A stretch of DNA of 64,000 nt from Streptomyces sp. JH14 (GTDB taxonomy: Bacteria > Actinomycetota > Actinomycetes > Streptomycetales > Streptomycetaceae): assembly GCF_029428675.1 (NCBI RefSeq), contig NZ_JAJNEL010000001.1:3162001-3226000 (forward strand), in the 5' to 3' direction. Position 1 is the first letter of the stretch; every line of letters starts with the position of its first letter. Position numbers and translations under genes: made by a program. This document shows, piece by piece, positions 26,345 to 35,340 of the stretch. The notes below the pieces were generated by a model, which worked only from the letters and a program-made list of their open reading frames with translations, ran no database searches and had not been told where the DNA came from.

Positions 26345-27334
26345 ATGCGTGTGGCGCTGGTCAGGGAGCTGGGTGGTCCGGAGGTACTGGTTCCGGCCGA
26401 GCTGCCCGATCCGGTCGCGGGCCCCGGCGAGGTGGTGATCGACGTGAGTCACGTTGACACGCTCTTCGTGGAGACCCAGATCCGGTCGGGTGCGTTCAGT
26501 GCCTACTTCCCGGTCCAGCCCCCGTACGTACCGGGCGGCGGGGTCGCCGGAACGGTGCATACGGCCGGCGAGGGCGTCGACGCGGGATGGACCGGCCGCC
26601 GGGTCATCGCCTCCGTCGGCTTCACCGGCGGCTACGCCGAGCGGGCGGTGACCTCCGCCGACCGCCTGGTACCGGTACCGGACGGACTCGGGCTGCGCGA
26701 GGCCGCCGCGCTCGCCCACGACGGGGTGACGGCCGCCGCGCTGATGGAGGCGACCGCCCCCGGTCCCGGCGAACGCGTACTGCTCCTCGGCGCCTCCGGT
26801 GGCATGGGCACCCTCCTCGTCCAGTTGATGCACGCGGCCGGCGCACATGTCGTCGCCGTGGCACGCGGCGAACGGAAGACGGCGCTGGTACGGGAGCTGG
26901 GCGCCGACGACGTGATCGACGGCTCGGACGCGGAGTGGGCGGAGCGGGCCCGCACGGCCCTGGCGGCGGCGGGCGGCCCGGCCGACGTGGTCCTGGACGG
27001 CGTGGGCGGCGCCATGGGCGCGGCCGCCTTCGCCCTGACCGCCGACGGCGGCCGCTTCTCCGCCCACGGGGCGCCGACGGGCGGCTTCGCCCCGATCGAA
27101 CCGCAGGAGGCCGCGCGGCGCGGCATCACGCTGCGCGGCATCGGGGACGTACAGCTGACGGACGCGGAGTACGTACGCCTGGCGGGCCGCACACTCGCCG
27201 AGGCGGCGGCCGGGCGGCTGCGTCCGGTGATCGGCCACGTCTACCCACTGTCACAGGCGGCCGACGCGCACACGGCGATCGAGGAACGCGGACTGCTGGG
27301 CAAGGTGCTGCTGAGCGCGCAAAAGGAGGGGTGA
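26345..27334 (+). CDS. Zinc-independent quinone reductase-like MDR oxidoreductase
   Basis: The 329-residue medium-chain dehydrogenase/reductase has an N-terminal GroES-like part and a Rossmann segment VLLLGASGGMGTLLVQLMHAAGA binding NADPH. The catalytic-zinc ligands of alcohol dehydrogenases are absent, which fits the QOR subgroup reducing quinones or enones. The start is ATG 26345, 10 bases from GGAGGGG; GTG 26336 is too close to that site. The neighbouring divergent TetR gene is the probable regulator. Confidence 0.9.
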   Translation: MRVALVRELGGPEVLVPAELPDPVAGPGEVVIDVSHVDTLFVETQIRSGAFSAYFPVQPPYVPGGGVAGTVHTAGEGVDAGWTGRRVIASVGFTGGYAERAVTSADRLVPVPDGLGLREAAALAHDGVTAAALMEATAPGPGERVLLLGASGGMGTLLVQLMHAAGAHVVAVARGERKTALVRELGADDVIDGSDAEWAERARTALAAAGGPADVVLDGVGGAMGAAAFALTADGGRFSAHGAPTGGFAPIEPQEAARRGITLRGIGDVQLTDAEYVRLAGRTLAEAAAGRLRPVIGHVYPLSQAADAHTAIEERGLLGKVLLSAQKEG

Positions 27335-27393
27335 CGGGGCCCGGGGGCCGCCGTTGGCGCTCACCTCGTGCGGACGACCGGCACCCCTGCCTG

Positions 27394-28485
27394 TCAGGAC
27401 GCGGACGGGGCGACCGTATCCGAGTGGGATGTGAACCAGGTGGCGTAGGCGGCCGCCACCTGACGGAGCGTGGGCACCGCCTGCAGGCCCAGCGGACGCC
27501 GGGCCGCCGCCAATGCCTGCTGCACCCGCCCGGCGACCTTCTGCAACTGATCCAGGTTGAGCTCCGGAGGTCGCCGGCTCAGCGCCAGCGCGGCCCGGAT
27601 CACATCGGTGTACACCGACTGGGCTCGCTTGTAGTCGCGCAGGACGTCCAGATCCACTTCCCACCCCTTGACGCACTCCGGCCGCCGGCTCTCGACGGCC
27701 CGCCGCCAGAGTCCGGTGACCCGCTCCGCCTCCTTGCGCGAGTAGCGCATCAGATGGAGGTGGGTTGCCAGGTCGTACAGAGGATCGCCGATCATCGCGA
27801 GTTCCCAGTCGACGGCCCAGAGGTCACCCTGCTCGTCGACGATGAGATTGAGCCCGTGCAGATCACCGTGCAGGAGCGTGAAGGTACGTCCGGTGAGGGT
27901 CTCGGCGGACTTCTTGAGCCCGTCCAACGCCCCTTCCCGCACGCCGAGCTCCGCCAGAAGTCCGTGATACGCGACACCGTGCTCCTGGTACACGCGTTGC
28001 TCGGTGAAGTTGATGAGCCGGGTCAGGAATCCGTGGGAGTCGCCGTCGACGGGACGGTCCGCATCGTCACAGATCCTGCGCGCTGCGACATCGTCGATGC
28101 CGAGGGAGGCCAGCTCGCCGAAGAGTTCGCCGAGCTGAGTCCGGTGCTTCGGTGACAGGGTCTCGCTCGCCACGCCGACCCCGAGAGTCCTCCCCTCGAT
28201 GAACCGTTGCAGCAGTACGCCGTAGTCGAGCACCTCCGGGATCCGTGTCACTCGTCCCTGCAGGTCCCGGAGCAGTTCCTCCTCCAGGGCGAAACATCTC
28301 CGGTCGAACCAGAGCAGCCCCTCGCGCGGCTCCCGGTACTTGGCGCGACCCCCTCCGGGCAGCGGGACGGCGTAGGCCTCGTGATGGTGCCCCTTGAGGG
28401 GGCCTTCGATCGCCGGGTGGTCGAGAGGCAGCCCGAACATGTCCGCCGCTCGGCGCTTGACCCCGGATTCCAGCGGAACTTCCAT
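27394..28485 (-). CDS. Aminoglycoside-phosphotransferase-like kinase
   Basis: The 363-residue protein has the APH/choline-kinase catalytic pattern LLHGDLHGLNLIVDE and metal-binding VDWELAMIGDPLYDLA. An ATP-binding N-lobe is implied by HHEAYAVPLPGGGRAKYRE. The substrate is not evident; a small-molecule or sugar kinase is as likely as antibiotic resistance. It lies in line with a HAD phosphatase and a GntR regulator, all leftward, with gaps of 122 and 80 bases. A kinase-phosphatase-regulator set suggests one pathway. Confidence 0.87.
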   Translation of the reverse strand: MEVPLESGVKRRAADMFGLPLDHPAIEGPLKGHHHEAYAVPLPGGGRAKYREPREGLLWFDRRCFALEEELLRDLQGRVTRIPEVLDYGVLLQRFIEGRTLGVGVASETLSPKHRTQLGELFGELASLGIDDVAARRICDDADRPVDGDSHGFLTRLINFTEQRVYQEHGVAYHGLLAELGVREGALDGLKKSAETLTGRTFTLLHGDLHGLNLIVDEQGDLWAVDWELAMIGDPLYDLATHLHLMRYSRKEAERVTGLWRRAVESRRPECVKGWEVDLDVLRDYKRAQSVYTDVIRAALALSRRPPELNLDQLQKVAGRVQQALAAARRPLGLQAVPTLRQVAAAYATWFTSHSDTVAPSAS

Positions 28486-28607
28486 GTCTCGGCGCCTTTG
28501 GACTGGAGCTCGTGAAGGTGACTACTGGTGCCATCGCCTTTCCGGGGCGCGTATTACAGAGACTCCGTGAGTTTCACTCCACCAGATGGCGCGCTGCCCG
28601 AACACCC

Positions 28608-29378
28608 TCACCGCCGTTGCCCCCGAACGTCCTTCACTGCCTCGACCAGGAGCTCCAGGCGCCCGACGGTGACCCCGTCCTCGGCACCCAGTGCCTCCCA
28701 CTTCCTGTGGTTCTTCGCATATCCGATGAAGGGGATGCCCAGCCTCCGGGCGGCCTCGCGGTCGGCCCAGGAATCCCCGATCATGAGTGCGTCGGCCGCC
28801 GCCGATCCGGTCGACTCCAGGGCCCGGCCCAGGCAGTGCGGATCCGGTTTGAGGAGCGCGGGGTCGGACATCCGGCCGTGCACATGCGGTCTGAAGCAGT
28901 CGGCCGTGCCGCGGCTCTCGAGATAGTGATGCACCGCGGTTGCGGAGTTGTTGGTCGTCACGGCCAAGACGAATCCACCGTCGCGGAGGGTACGTATCAG
29001 CAAGTCGGCGCCGGGAGTGGCCTCGGCGCTCCTGGTGGCCTCGACCTCCTCGGCCGTGAGCCGCCGCTCCAGATGCCCGACCAGTTCGGGGTTCGCGTAG
29101 AGGCCGGCGACCGTCCGCAGCACGGCCAGCGGGTCCCTTTCTCCGACCGCCTCGGACACGTGGGCCGGATCGCCCCCGCGCAGGCCCAGTTCACCCGCCA
29201 GCGCCTGGGCGACCCGCTTCGCGGTGTGGCCGGAGAACAGATCGCAGACAGGCCCGTCGAAGTCGAAGAGCACGCACTTGGCCGACGCGAAAAGGGCCGA
29301 CAACGCCCTCGGGTGCGGGTTGGTCACAGCACTCCGTCCGTCGGGCAGCAGGCAAGTGGCGGGGCTCGCACTCTCCAT
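28608..29378 (-). CDS. HAD-family hydrolase
   Basis: The 256-residue haloacid-dehalogenase-fold phosphatase has motif I LFDFDGPV (nucleophile and acid aspartates), motif II VTTNNS, lysine in LLKPDP, and motif IV IGDSWAD. The cap lies between motifs I and II, as in phosphoglycolate-phosphatase-like enzymes. The ATG at 29378 is chosen for length, but the N-terminus before about residue 25 is not conserved-looking, so a nearby GTG is possible. Its neighbours are a kinase downstream and a GntR regulator upstream. The substrate is unknown. Confidence 0.87.
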   Translation of the reverse strand: MESASPATCLLPDGRSAVTNPHPRALSALFASAKCVLFDFDGPVCDLFSGHTAKRVAQALAGELGLRGGDPAHVSEAVGERDPLAVLRTVAGLYANPELVGHLERRLTAEEVEATRSAEATPGADLLIRTLRDGGFVLAVTTNNSATAVHHYLESRGTADCFRPHVHGRMSDPALLKPDPHCLGRALESTGSAAADALMIGDSWADREAARRLGIPFIGYAKNHRKWEALGAEDGVTVGRLELLVEAVKDVRGQRR

Positions 29379-29458
29379 ACTGCCCGCAGTCCCCGGGAAC
29401 ATCAGAGGAGTCCGGCCATCAATCAGCATGGCCACGACGACAATTGGGGCACTCCGTG

Positions 29459-30331
29459 TCAGGTACCCAGAACCAGTTCGGTCGCAATCGTGTTCCACAG
29501 GCTCTCGAACCATGCCGCGGACTGCGTCACGAACAATTGATCGCGTACCCCGGCAGTGACTTCGAAGCGGAAGAGCGTCGAGTCACTGCCCAGCACATCG
29601 AACAGCTCGGTCGGTGAGCCCTCGATCAGCTCCTCACGCTTCTCCACCGTGTAGTACGCGAACAGTGCCTCCGTCCCGTTCAGCAGATACAGCTTCACCG
29701 GAGGAGTGAACGGCAGGGCCTTCATGGTCACTTCGACGTCCAGGTCGTGCGTGCTGCGCAGCGATTCAAGGTTGTGCCTGAGCACCTGCCCCTGCGAGTT
29801 GCGCAGCGCCAGCCAGCGCTGGTGCACGGCCCCGTCGTCCTGCAGAGGTTCGGCCCGTCTGGGAAAGGCGAGGTCGAGGTCGCGGGCCGGCAGCATCACC
29901 CGGACCTTCACCGAACCCGGGGAAAGCCTTCCCGCCCTGATCCGCTGCAGTGGCTCGGACAGGGCGAGGGTGAGGGACTCGGCCGTCAGGCAGAGTGCAT
30001 CGATCCGTACGGCGTCGCCCTGGAACGCCCCCAGGATCCGGGGTCCGAGCCCCGCCGCCGTCTGCTGCGGGATTTCCACCGCGGCCGGGCTGGCGACCCG
30101 GGGCGGAGCCCCTCGGGTGACGCCCGTGAGCAGCCCGTCGCCCTGCAGACGCTGAAGCGCCAGCCGGACCACTCCGCGCTCGACCCCGAACTCCTCGGCC
30201 AGCACGGCCTGGGTGGGCAGCTGGTCGCCGGACTTCAGGTCTCCGGTACGGATGCGCGCCCGAAGCGCATCCGCTACGTCATCGGGCGAGGGCTTACGAC
30301 TGCCGTTCATTGCTGTGCGCTCAGGAGTCAC
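29459..30331 (-). CDS. GntR-family regulator
   Basis: The 290-residue protein has an N-terminal winged helix of the GntR family (DALRARIRTGDLKSGDQLPT, EEFGVERGVVRLALQRLQGDG). The longer C-terminal region, probably an effector or dimer domain, does not clearly match UTRA or FCD. The start may be GTG 30331 or ATG 30310. An array of ACAACT hexamers lies directly upstream and is the likely operator. Regulators of this shape accompany kinase/HAD pairs and Streptomyces integrative elements. Confidence 0.87.
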   Translation of the reverse strand: MTPERTAMNGSRKPSPDDVADALRARIRTGDLKSGDQLPTQAVLAEEFGVERGVVRLALQRLQGDGLLTGVTRGAPPRVASPAAVEIPQQTAAGLGPRILGAFQGDAVRIDALCLTAESLTLALSEPLQRIRAGRLSPGSVKVRVMLPARDLDLAFPRRAEPLQDDGAVHQRWLALRNSQGQVLRHNLESLRSTHDLDVEVTMKALPFTPPVKLYLLNGTEALFAYYTVEKREELIEGSPTELFDVLGSDSTLFRFEVTAGVRDQLFVTQSAAWFESLWNTIATELVLGT

Positions 30332-30342
30332 AACAGAACGCT

Positions 30343-30411
30343 ACAACTTCCGGCCATCGAGCGGGAGTTGTTTACGAGATGGCACCAACTGGGAACAACT
30401 CACGTAGTTGG
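30343..30411. promoter_or_regulatory. Operator-like array of five ACAACT-type hexamers
   Basis: ACAACT occurs at 30343-30348, AGTTGT at 30366-30371, CCAACT at 30385-30390, ACAACT at 30395-30400 and AGTTGG at 30406-30411. The third and fourth are exactly 10 bases apart, and the last two form CAACT-CACGT-AGTTG. The array lies between the GntR gene and a divergent small gene. Binding by the GntR protein is inferred. Confidence 0.5.
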
Positions 30412-30538
30412 TCGTAACCTCCCCGAGTTCGACCCGGCACATCCCCCGCTCGCCCGTCCACCGTCGTACGGGTGCTGCTCGCGCATCGGCTGATTCCCCG
30501 GAGCCTCTCCGCTCCCCACCTCCCGAGGAGGGACCGCC

Positions 30539-30703
30539 ATGCCCTGGATCACCCTTTTCCTGGAGCAACTGATCCAATGGAAACTCGGCTTCATGGGTGG
30601 CGTGAGCGCCTCCCTCGTGGCAGCCGGAGTCAAGTTGGGCAACACGAAGTGCCTGATCGCGGGCTGCGTGATTCTCGCGCTGCTCGCCGGGTCAAGCCGC
30701 TAG
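30539..30703 (+). CDS. 54-residue membrane protein
   Basis: ATG 30539 follows GAGGAGGGA at the right distance. The peptide begins MPWITLFLEQLIQWKLGF and has a hydrophobic C-terminal segment CLIAGCVILALLAG, so it probably spans the membrane once or twice. Codon bias is good. It is divergent from the GntR gene across the hexamer array. Small membrane proteins of this kind are found with transfer-regulator genes on Streptomyces elements, but no family is recognised here. Confidence 0.65.
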   Translation: MPWITLFLEQLIQWKLGFMGGVSASLVAAGVKLGNTKCLIAGCVILALLAGSSR

Positions 30704-30705
30704 AA

Positions 30706-30732
30706 GCGGCGGGCAGGCCACCTGCCCGCCGT
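30706..30732. terminator. Bidirectional terminator
   Basis: The stem GCGGCGGGCAGG / CCTGCCCGCCGT with a CCA loop lies between the stop of the 54-residue gene and the stop of the convergent acetyltransferase gene. Confidence 0.75.
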
Positions 30733-30733
30733 C

Positions 30734-31984
30734 TCAGAACACATCCGGGCACCACGCCCGCCGCGCCGCCCGGAACACCCCGTCCGCCACCGCGGCCGCG
30801 CCCGGTGTGCGCTCCTCGATGCGGCCCAGTGCCGTCAGCCGCAGCGCCGATTCGTCGCCGAGGTAGAGCGTGCCCAACTCCCGTATGTCCAGGGCCAGAC
30901 CCGCGCTCTGTGTCGTCGGGATGCACGAGGCGCCCGTCGGGGAGGCGTCCAGGCGGAAGCGGCCGCCGGCGAGGCCTGCCGGGTCGTGGATGTCCAGGGT
31001 CAGGGTGGCCGGGACCGCGTAGGTGCGGGCCTCCAGGGCTCGTACGACGTCCAGGACACGCACCCACAACCAGTCCGCCTGCGTCACGATGCGGGCCGCC
31101 CGGGGGTCCGGGAGGAGAAGGGGGAGCAGGTCGTCGGGGGCGCGGTGGCCGGAGCGGACCGTGGTGATCCAGTCGATCGAGCAGACGAAGTGCCACAGCG
31201 CCCGTTCGGCCGCCGGGGTCTCGGCGATCAGGCCGAGGACGGTCGCCCGGTTCAGCGGCTGCTTCGCGTCGCCCCAGTTGTCGTCGGCGCGGTAGACGAG
31301 CAGGCCGTCCACCTCACCGTCCGCGGTGCGGTACACCGCGTGGAACGGTTCGGTCCAGGAGCCAGGTACGGGCACGTCCGCGCCGGTGCTCAGCTGCCAC
31401 CACCGGTCGTTGCGGCTGACCACCCCGTGCTGCCGGGCCCGCAGCCGCTCGTGCAGGGCGGGGCCGATCTTGCGTACCTCCGCCACGTCCACCAGGTCGA
31501 TACGGCCGCCGTCCGCCGTGGACGGGCCCGGCCGGTGAAGGTCCAGGCCGGCCCGGGGGACGTCGATCTCCCACTCGGTGGTCCAGGCGGCCGGGCCGAA
31601 CCCGTACCGCCCGTAGATCGGGTACTCGGCGGCGATCAGCGTGGCCACCACGTCGCCGCGGTCCTTCGCCGCCGCCAGGTCCATGGCCATCATCCGGCCG
31701 AGCAGCCCACGGCGGCGGTGCGTGGGCGACACGGTGACGTTGGTGACCGCGTCGGACGGCACCGAGGCACCGCCGACGACCGTCAGCTCCTGTGCGAACG
31801 ACCGGAACGACGCCACGCACCGGCCGTCGTCGAACACCCCCTGCACCCGGGACAGGTCGTTGTGCGGGAGGCGACTCGCCACCTCGGTGTCCGTCACCGT
31901 CGGCGGGCGCAGGAAACCGGTGTTCACGGCGCGCAGCCAGCCGGGGAATTCCGACGCGGTGACGGAACGGATCTCAAGGGTCAT
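30734..31984 (-). CDS. Eis-like GNAT N-acetyltransferase
   Basis: The 416-residue protein is built of two GNAT folds and a C-terminal sterol-carrier-like domain, the Eis layout. Acetyl-CoA binding is shown by [17 protein letters not shown]. The protein ends in phenylalanine, as Eis proteins do, where the terminal carboxylate acts as base. Mycobacterial Eis acetylates aminoglycosides at several amines and also other substrates. The start is ATG 31984 near GGGGCGC. Resistance function is not shown; this is a family-level call. Confidence 0.9.
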   Translation of the reverse strand: MTLEIRSVTASEFPGWLRAVNTGFLRPPTVTDTEVASRLPHNDLSRVQGVFDDGRCVASFRSFAQELTVVGGASVPSDAVTNVTVSPTHRRRGLLGRMMAMDLAAAKDRGDVVATLIAAEYPIYGRYGFGPAAWTTEWEIDVPRAGLDLHRPGPSTADGGRIDLVDVAEVRKIGPALHERLRARQHGVVSRNDRWWQLSTGADVPVPGSWTEPFHAVYRTADGEVDGLLVYRADDNWGDAKQPLNRATVLGLIAETPAAERALWHFVCSIDWITTVRSGHRAPDDLLPLLLPDPRAARIVTQADWLWVRVLDVVRALEARTYAVPATLTLDIHDPAGLAGGRFRLDASPTGASCIPTTQSAGLALDIRELGTLYLGDESALRLTALGRIEERTPGAAAVADGVFRAARRAWCPDVF

Positions 31985-32084
31985 GCGCCCCACGCTAGGC
32001 ACACGGCGCGGCGATTGTCGCCCGAATATGGGGGCAGGACGGTGCGCTCCCCGTGGGACAGCTGGACGGAACCGAGCGGTCCGA

Positions 32085-33077
32085 TCAGAAAGCCGCCCTG
32101 ATCGCGCCCACCTCCGCGCTGCCGCCCAGCAGGGGCGCCCGGCCGATCCGGTCCGCCACCGGTGCGTCGACACCGAGCAGTCCCAGCGCCCTGGCCAGCA
32201 CCGGCCCGAGTGCCCGTCCCCCACCGTCGGCGATCTTGAACGCCAGCGCCCGGCCGTCCGGCAGCGCCACCGCCTGGACCGCCTCCGCGCCCATCTTGGA
32301 CAGCGCGCCCGGCACTTCGCGCATCAGCCAGGTGTCGGGCCGCCGGGTGCCCGCGACGTACTCGGGGTGGGCGCGCATCGCGTCCGCCACCCGGCGCTCC
32401 GCGGTGCCCTCCTCGGCCAGCACGAACGAGCGGAACGCCCGCGCCAGACCCACCAGGCTGATCGCCATCAGCGGCGCCCCGCAGCCGTCCGTACCGACCG
32501 CCGCGACCGGTTCGCCCGCCGCCTCCTCGACCACCTGGTGGACGAGCTGCTGGAGCGGGTGCGCCGGGTCCAGGTAGCTCGCCCGGTCCCAGCCGTTGAG
32601 TGCGCACACCGCGAGCATGGCGGCGTGCTTGCCGGAGCAGTTCATGGTGAGCCGCTCCCTGACCTGGCCCGCGGCGAGATACGTCTCCGCCTCCGCCGGG
32701 TCCAGCGGCAGGTCGGCCGGAGTCTGCAGATCGTCGGGCGTCAGTCCGTGCTCGGCGAGCATCTTGCGTACGAGATCGAGATGGAACACCTCGCCCGAGT
32801 GGCTCGCGGCGGCCAGCGCCAGCCGCTCCCCGGAGAGGTCGAGCCCGGCCCGCAGCACGGCGGCGGCCTGCATGGGCTTGTTGGAGGAACGCGGGAAGAC
32901 CGGCGCTGCCGGGTCTCCCAGGGCCAGCTCCACGCTGCCGTCGGCGGCCAGCACGACCAGCGAGCCGCGGTGGTGGCCCTCCACGAAGCCGGACCGTACG
33001 ACCTCGGCCAGAACGGGGAGATCCGGAAGAGCCGGGCGGGCAGGAGACGCCGGGGATATGAGGGGTGTGGAGGTCAT
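32085..33077 (-). CDS. Asparaginase, Rhizobium AII type
   Basis: The 330-residue protein has the type-3 asparaginase signatures [21 protein letters not shown] and TDGCGAPL, which carry the serine, lysine and cysteine residues of the active site in the Rhizobium etli enzyme. It would hydrolyse asparagine to aspartate and ammonia in the cytoplasm. The start is ATG 33077 with GGAAGG. That site falls inside the hairpin that follows rsiG, so initiation may be blocked on readthrough transcripts. Confidence 0.88.
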   Translation of the reverse strand: MTSTPLISPASPARPALPDLPVLAEVVRSGFVEGHHRGSLVVLAADGSVELALGDPAAPVFPRSSNKPMQAAAVLRAGLDLSGERLALAAASHSGEVFHLDLVRKMLAEHGLTPDDLQTPADLPLDPAEAETYLAAGQVRERLTMNCSGKHAAMLAVCALNGWDRASYLDPAHPLQQLVHQVVEEAAGEPVAAVGTDGCGAPLMAISLVGLARAFRSFVLAEEGTAERRVADAMRAHPEYVAGTRRPDTWLMREVPGALSKMGAEAVQAVALPDGRALAFKIADGGGRALGPVLARALGLLGVDAPVADRIGRAPLLGGSAEVGAIRAAF

Positions 33078-33084
33078 GGCGCGG

Positions 33085-33118
33085 CCTTCCGGGGCGGGGC
33101 GGGACCCGCCCCGGAAGG
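33085..33118 (-). terminator. Terminator after rsiG, overlapping the asparaginase ribosome site
   Basis: A perfect 14-base-pair stem (CCTTCCGGGGCGGG / CCCGCCCCGGAAGG) with a six-base loop starts 6 bases beyond the rsiG stop. In the leftward RNA its 3' arm contains the GGAAGG used by the asparaginase gene. Confidence 0.75.
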
Positions 33119-33124
33119 ATCGCT

Positions 33125-33760
33125 TCAGGTGAGCAGGTCGTCTACTTGTGCTTCCCCATCACGGTACCTGCGGGCGATCTCGGCGCTGCAATCGTCAGCG
33201 GTCCGTTGCAGCTGGTGACGGCGGCGGGACACCTGCTGTTCGTAGCGGACGAGCCGCCCCATCGCGGCGTGCAGCTCCTCGTCCGTGCGGGCGTCGAGGT
33301 CCGAGAGCTCGACCTCGGCGAGCGTCTCGGCCGCAAGCCGGCGGAATTCGTCGCTCCGCGGTGTGGTGAGCGTGACATGCCGGGCGGAGGAGCGGTGCCG
33401 GGACGGGGTGTCGGTGAGGATCTCGGAGAGCCGGTCCACGACCGGCGCCTCGGGGTCACGGCGGCGGGCCAGTTCGGCCCGCAGGATGTCGACGCGGCCC
33501 TGCACCAGGCGGCGCACGTAGCTGAGGTCGGCCTCGTCGCGCTGCGCGTCGCGGCGCAGGGTGCGCAGCTCGGGGAGCCGCAGGGTGCCGAGGTCGGGCG
33601 GCGGCTGCCCCGGCAGTCCGTTGTCGAGGCCCGGGCCGGTCCGCTGCACGGGTGGGCGCATGGTGACGGCGCCGGTACTGGTGGTACTGGTGCTGGTACT
33701 GGTGGTGACCAGCGTGATCGGTACGGTACCGGGTGGCTGCCCGGCTCCATATGTACTCAT
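33125..33760 (-). CDS. rsiG: Anti-sigma factor RsiG (c-di-GMP-dependent, binds sigma WhiG)
   Basis: The 211-residue protein has two exact copies of the RsiG cyclic-di-GMP signature E(X)3S(X)2R(X)3Q(X)3D: E76-S80-R83-Q87-D91 and E174-S178-R181-Q185-D189, each in a predicted helix of an antiparallel coiled coil. In Streptomyces venezuelae RsiG loaded with c-di-GMP sequesters the sporulation sigma factor WhiG. The start is ATG 33760. Residues about 19-29 are a Ser/Thr repeat coded by a simple DNA repeat. A strong terminator follows. whiG itself is not in the window. Confidence 0.92.
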   Translation of the reverse strand: MSTYGAGQPPGTVPITLVTTSTSTSTTSTGAVTMRPPVQRTGPGLDNGLPGQPPPDLGTLRLPELRTLRRDAQRDEADLSYVRRLVQGRVDILRAELARRRDPEAPVVDRLSEILTDTPSRHRSSARHVTLTTPRSDEFRRLAAETLAEVELSDLDARTDEELHAAMGRLVRYEQQVSRRRHQLQRTADDCSAEIARRYRDGEAQVDDLLT

Positions 33761-33876
33761 GCTCAGTCCATCCCCTCGACCGGTGCGTCGGCACACCGCC
33801 TCCGTGCATGGTGCCACTCCGCACGGTGACTACGCAGGTGCTCTGTACCCGTTCAGCCCAAGATAGGTTGGTCTGT

Positions 33877-34326
33877 ATGCGTGCAGTGATACAGCGGGTG
33901 GATGGCGCGAGCGTCACGGTGGCCGACGGCGCGGGCGACGGCAGCGGACCCGCGGTGGTGGGCGAGATCGTCGGCGAGGGATTGTGTGTGCTGGTCGGAG
34001 TCACCCACGGGGACACCGTGGAGAAGGCGGCTCAGCTCGCCCGCAAACTCTGGTCGGTCCGCATCCTCGAGGGCGAGAAGTCCTGCTCCGACGTGAATGC
34101 GCCACTTCTGGTGATTTCGCAGTTCACTCTCTACGGGGACGCCCGGAAGGGCCGCAGGCCCACCTGGAACGCAGCGGCACCCGGCGAGCTCGCCGAACCG
34201 CTGGTCGACGAGGTGGTGGCGCAGCTGCGGGCGCTGGGGGCGCATGTGGAGACGGGCCGGTTCGGAGCGGACATGCGGGTCTCGCTCACGAACCATGGCC
34301 CGTTCACCGTGCTCGTCGAGGTCTGA
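33877..34326 (+). CDS. dtd: D-aminoacyl-tRNA deacylase
   Basis: The 149-residue protein has the DTD active-site motifs SQFTLYGD and TNHGPFT (the cis Gly-Pro motif) and starts MRAVIQRV. It removes D-amino acids, and glycine, mischarged onto tRNAs. It is slightly longer than the archetype because of a Gly/Asp insert at residues 17-24. The ATG has no ribosome site, but TAGGTT ends 7 bases before it, so the transcript may be leaderless. It is divergent from rsiG. Confidence 0.93.
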   Translation: MRAVIQRVDGASVTVADGAGDGSGPAVVGEIVGEGLCVLVGVTHGDTVEKAAQLARKLWSVRILEGEKSCSDVNAPLLVISQFTLYGDARKGRRPTWNAAAPGELAEPLVDEVVAQLRALGAHVETGRFGADMRVSLTNHGPFTVLVEV

Positions 34327-34353
34327 GCCGGACCCGCGGCTCGACGGCAGGGC

Positions 34354-35319
34354 CTACGGCTCGACGACCGTCTCCTGAGCCGCCGCCGTGTCGCCCGCGA
34401 GCAGTTCCGCGTCCACCGCCACGTTCCGCTTGACCAGGGCCAGCGCGATCGGGCCCAGCTCGTGGTGGCGGGCGGACGTGGTGATGAAGCCGAGCTGCCG
34501 GCCCTCCGCCCCGTCCGAGGCGAGCCGCACGGGCGTGCCGTGCCCGGGCAGCAGCACGTCGCTGCCGTCCAGGTGCAGGAAGACCAGCCGGCGCGGGGGC
34601 TTCCCCAGGTTCTGCACCCGGGCGACGGTCTCCTGACCGCGGTAGCAGCCCTTCTGGAGGTGGACGGCGGTGCCGATCCAGCCCAGCTCGTGCGGGATGG
34701 TGCGGTGGTCGGTCTCGAAGCCGAGCCGCGGACGGTGGGCCTCGACGCGCAGCGCCTCGTACGCCAGAACGCCGGCCACCGGGCCGTGCTCGGCGGCGAA
34801 CTTCTCCAGACCGGCGCGGGGCAGGAACAGGTCCCGGCCGTGCGGCGCCTCCAGTACGGTGACGCCCTCCGGCACCTCCTCGATGGAGCCGGCCGGCAGG
34901 TGCACGACGGCGAAGTCCTCGGTCCGGTCGGCGACTTCGACCCGGTAGAAGAACTTCATCGACTCCAGATAGGCGATCAGTTCGCCCTGGGTGCCCGGCT
35001 CGACGTGCGCCCACACCGTCTCGCCGTCGTCGACGAGACAGAGGGCGTGCTCGATGTGCCCGTGCGCGGAGAGGATCAGCGCCTCGGTGGCCTGTCCGGG
35101 GGCGAGTTCACTGACGTGCTGGGTGAGCAGCAGGTGCAGCCAGGCCAGCCGGTCGCTTCCGGTGACGGTGATGACGCCGCGGTGCGAGAGGTCGACGAGG
35201 CCGGTGCCGTCGGCGAGGGCGCGCTGCTCGCGGAACAGGTCGCCGTAGTGCGCGGCGACGCCTTCGTCGCGGCCTTCGGCGGGGACGGCGCCGGGCAGGG
35301 ACAGCAGAGGGCTCTTCAT
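34354..35319 (-). CDS. ygfZ: Folate-binding protein YgfZ
   Basis: The 321-residue member of the GcvT/YgfZ family has the signature KGCYRGQE at about residue 225, including the conserved cysteine. YgfZ uses tetrahydrofolate to help assemble or repair certain iron-sulphur enzymes. The start is ATG 35319. It lies in line with the nur gene, 21 bases away and on the same strand, so the two may be co-transcribed. Confidence 0.92.
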   Translation of the reverse strand: MKSPLLSLPGAVPAEGRDEGVAAHYGDLFREQRALADGTGLVDLSHRGVITVTGSDRLAWLHLLLTQHVSELAPGQATEALILSAHGHIEHALCLVDDGETVWAHVEPGTQGELIAYLESMKFFYRVEVADRTEDFAVVHLPAGSIEEVPEGVTVLEAPHGRDLFLPRAGLEKFAAEHGPVAGVLAYEALRVEAHRPRLGFETDHRTIPHELGWIGTAVHLQKGCYRGQETVARVQNLGKPPRRLVFLHLDGSDVLLPGHGTPVRLASDGAEGRQLGFITTSARHHELGPIALALVKRNVAVDAELLAGDTAAAQETVVEP

Positions 35320-35340
35320 GCGACCAGCGTACGACTCGAT

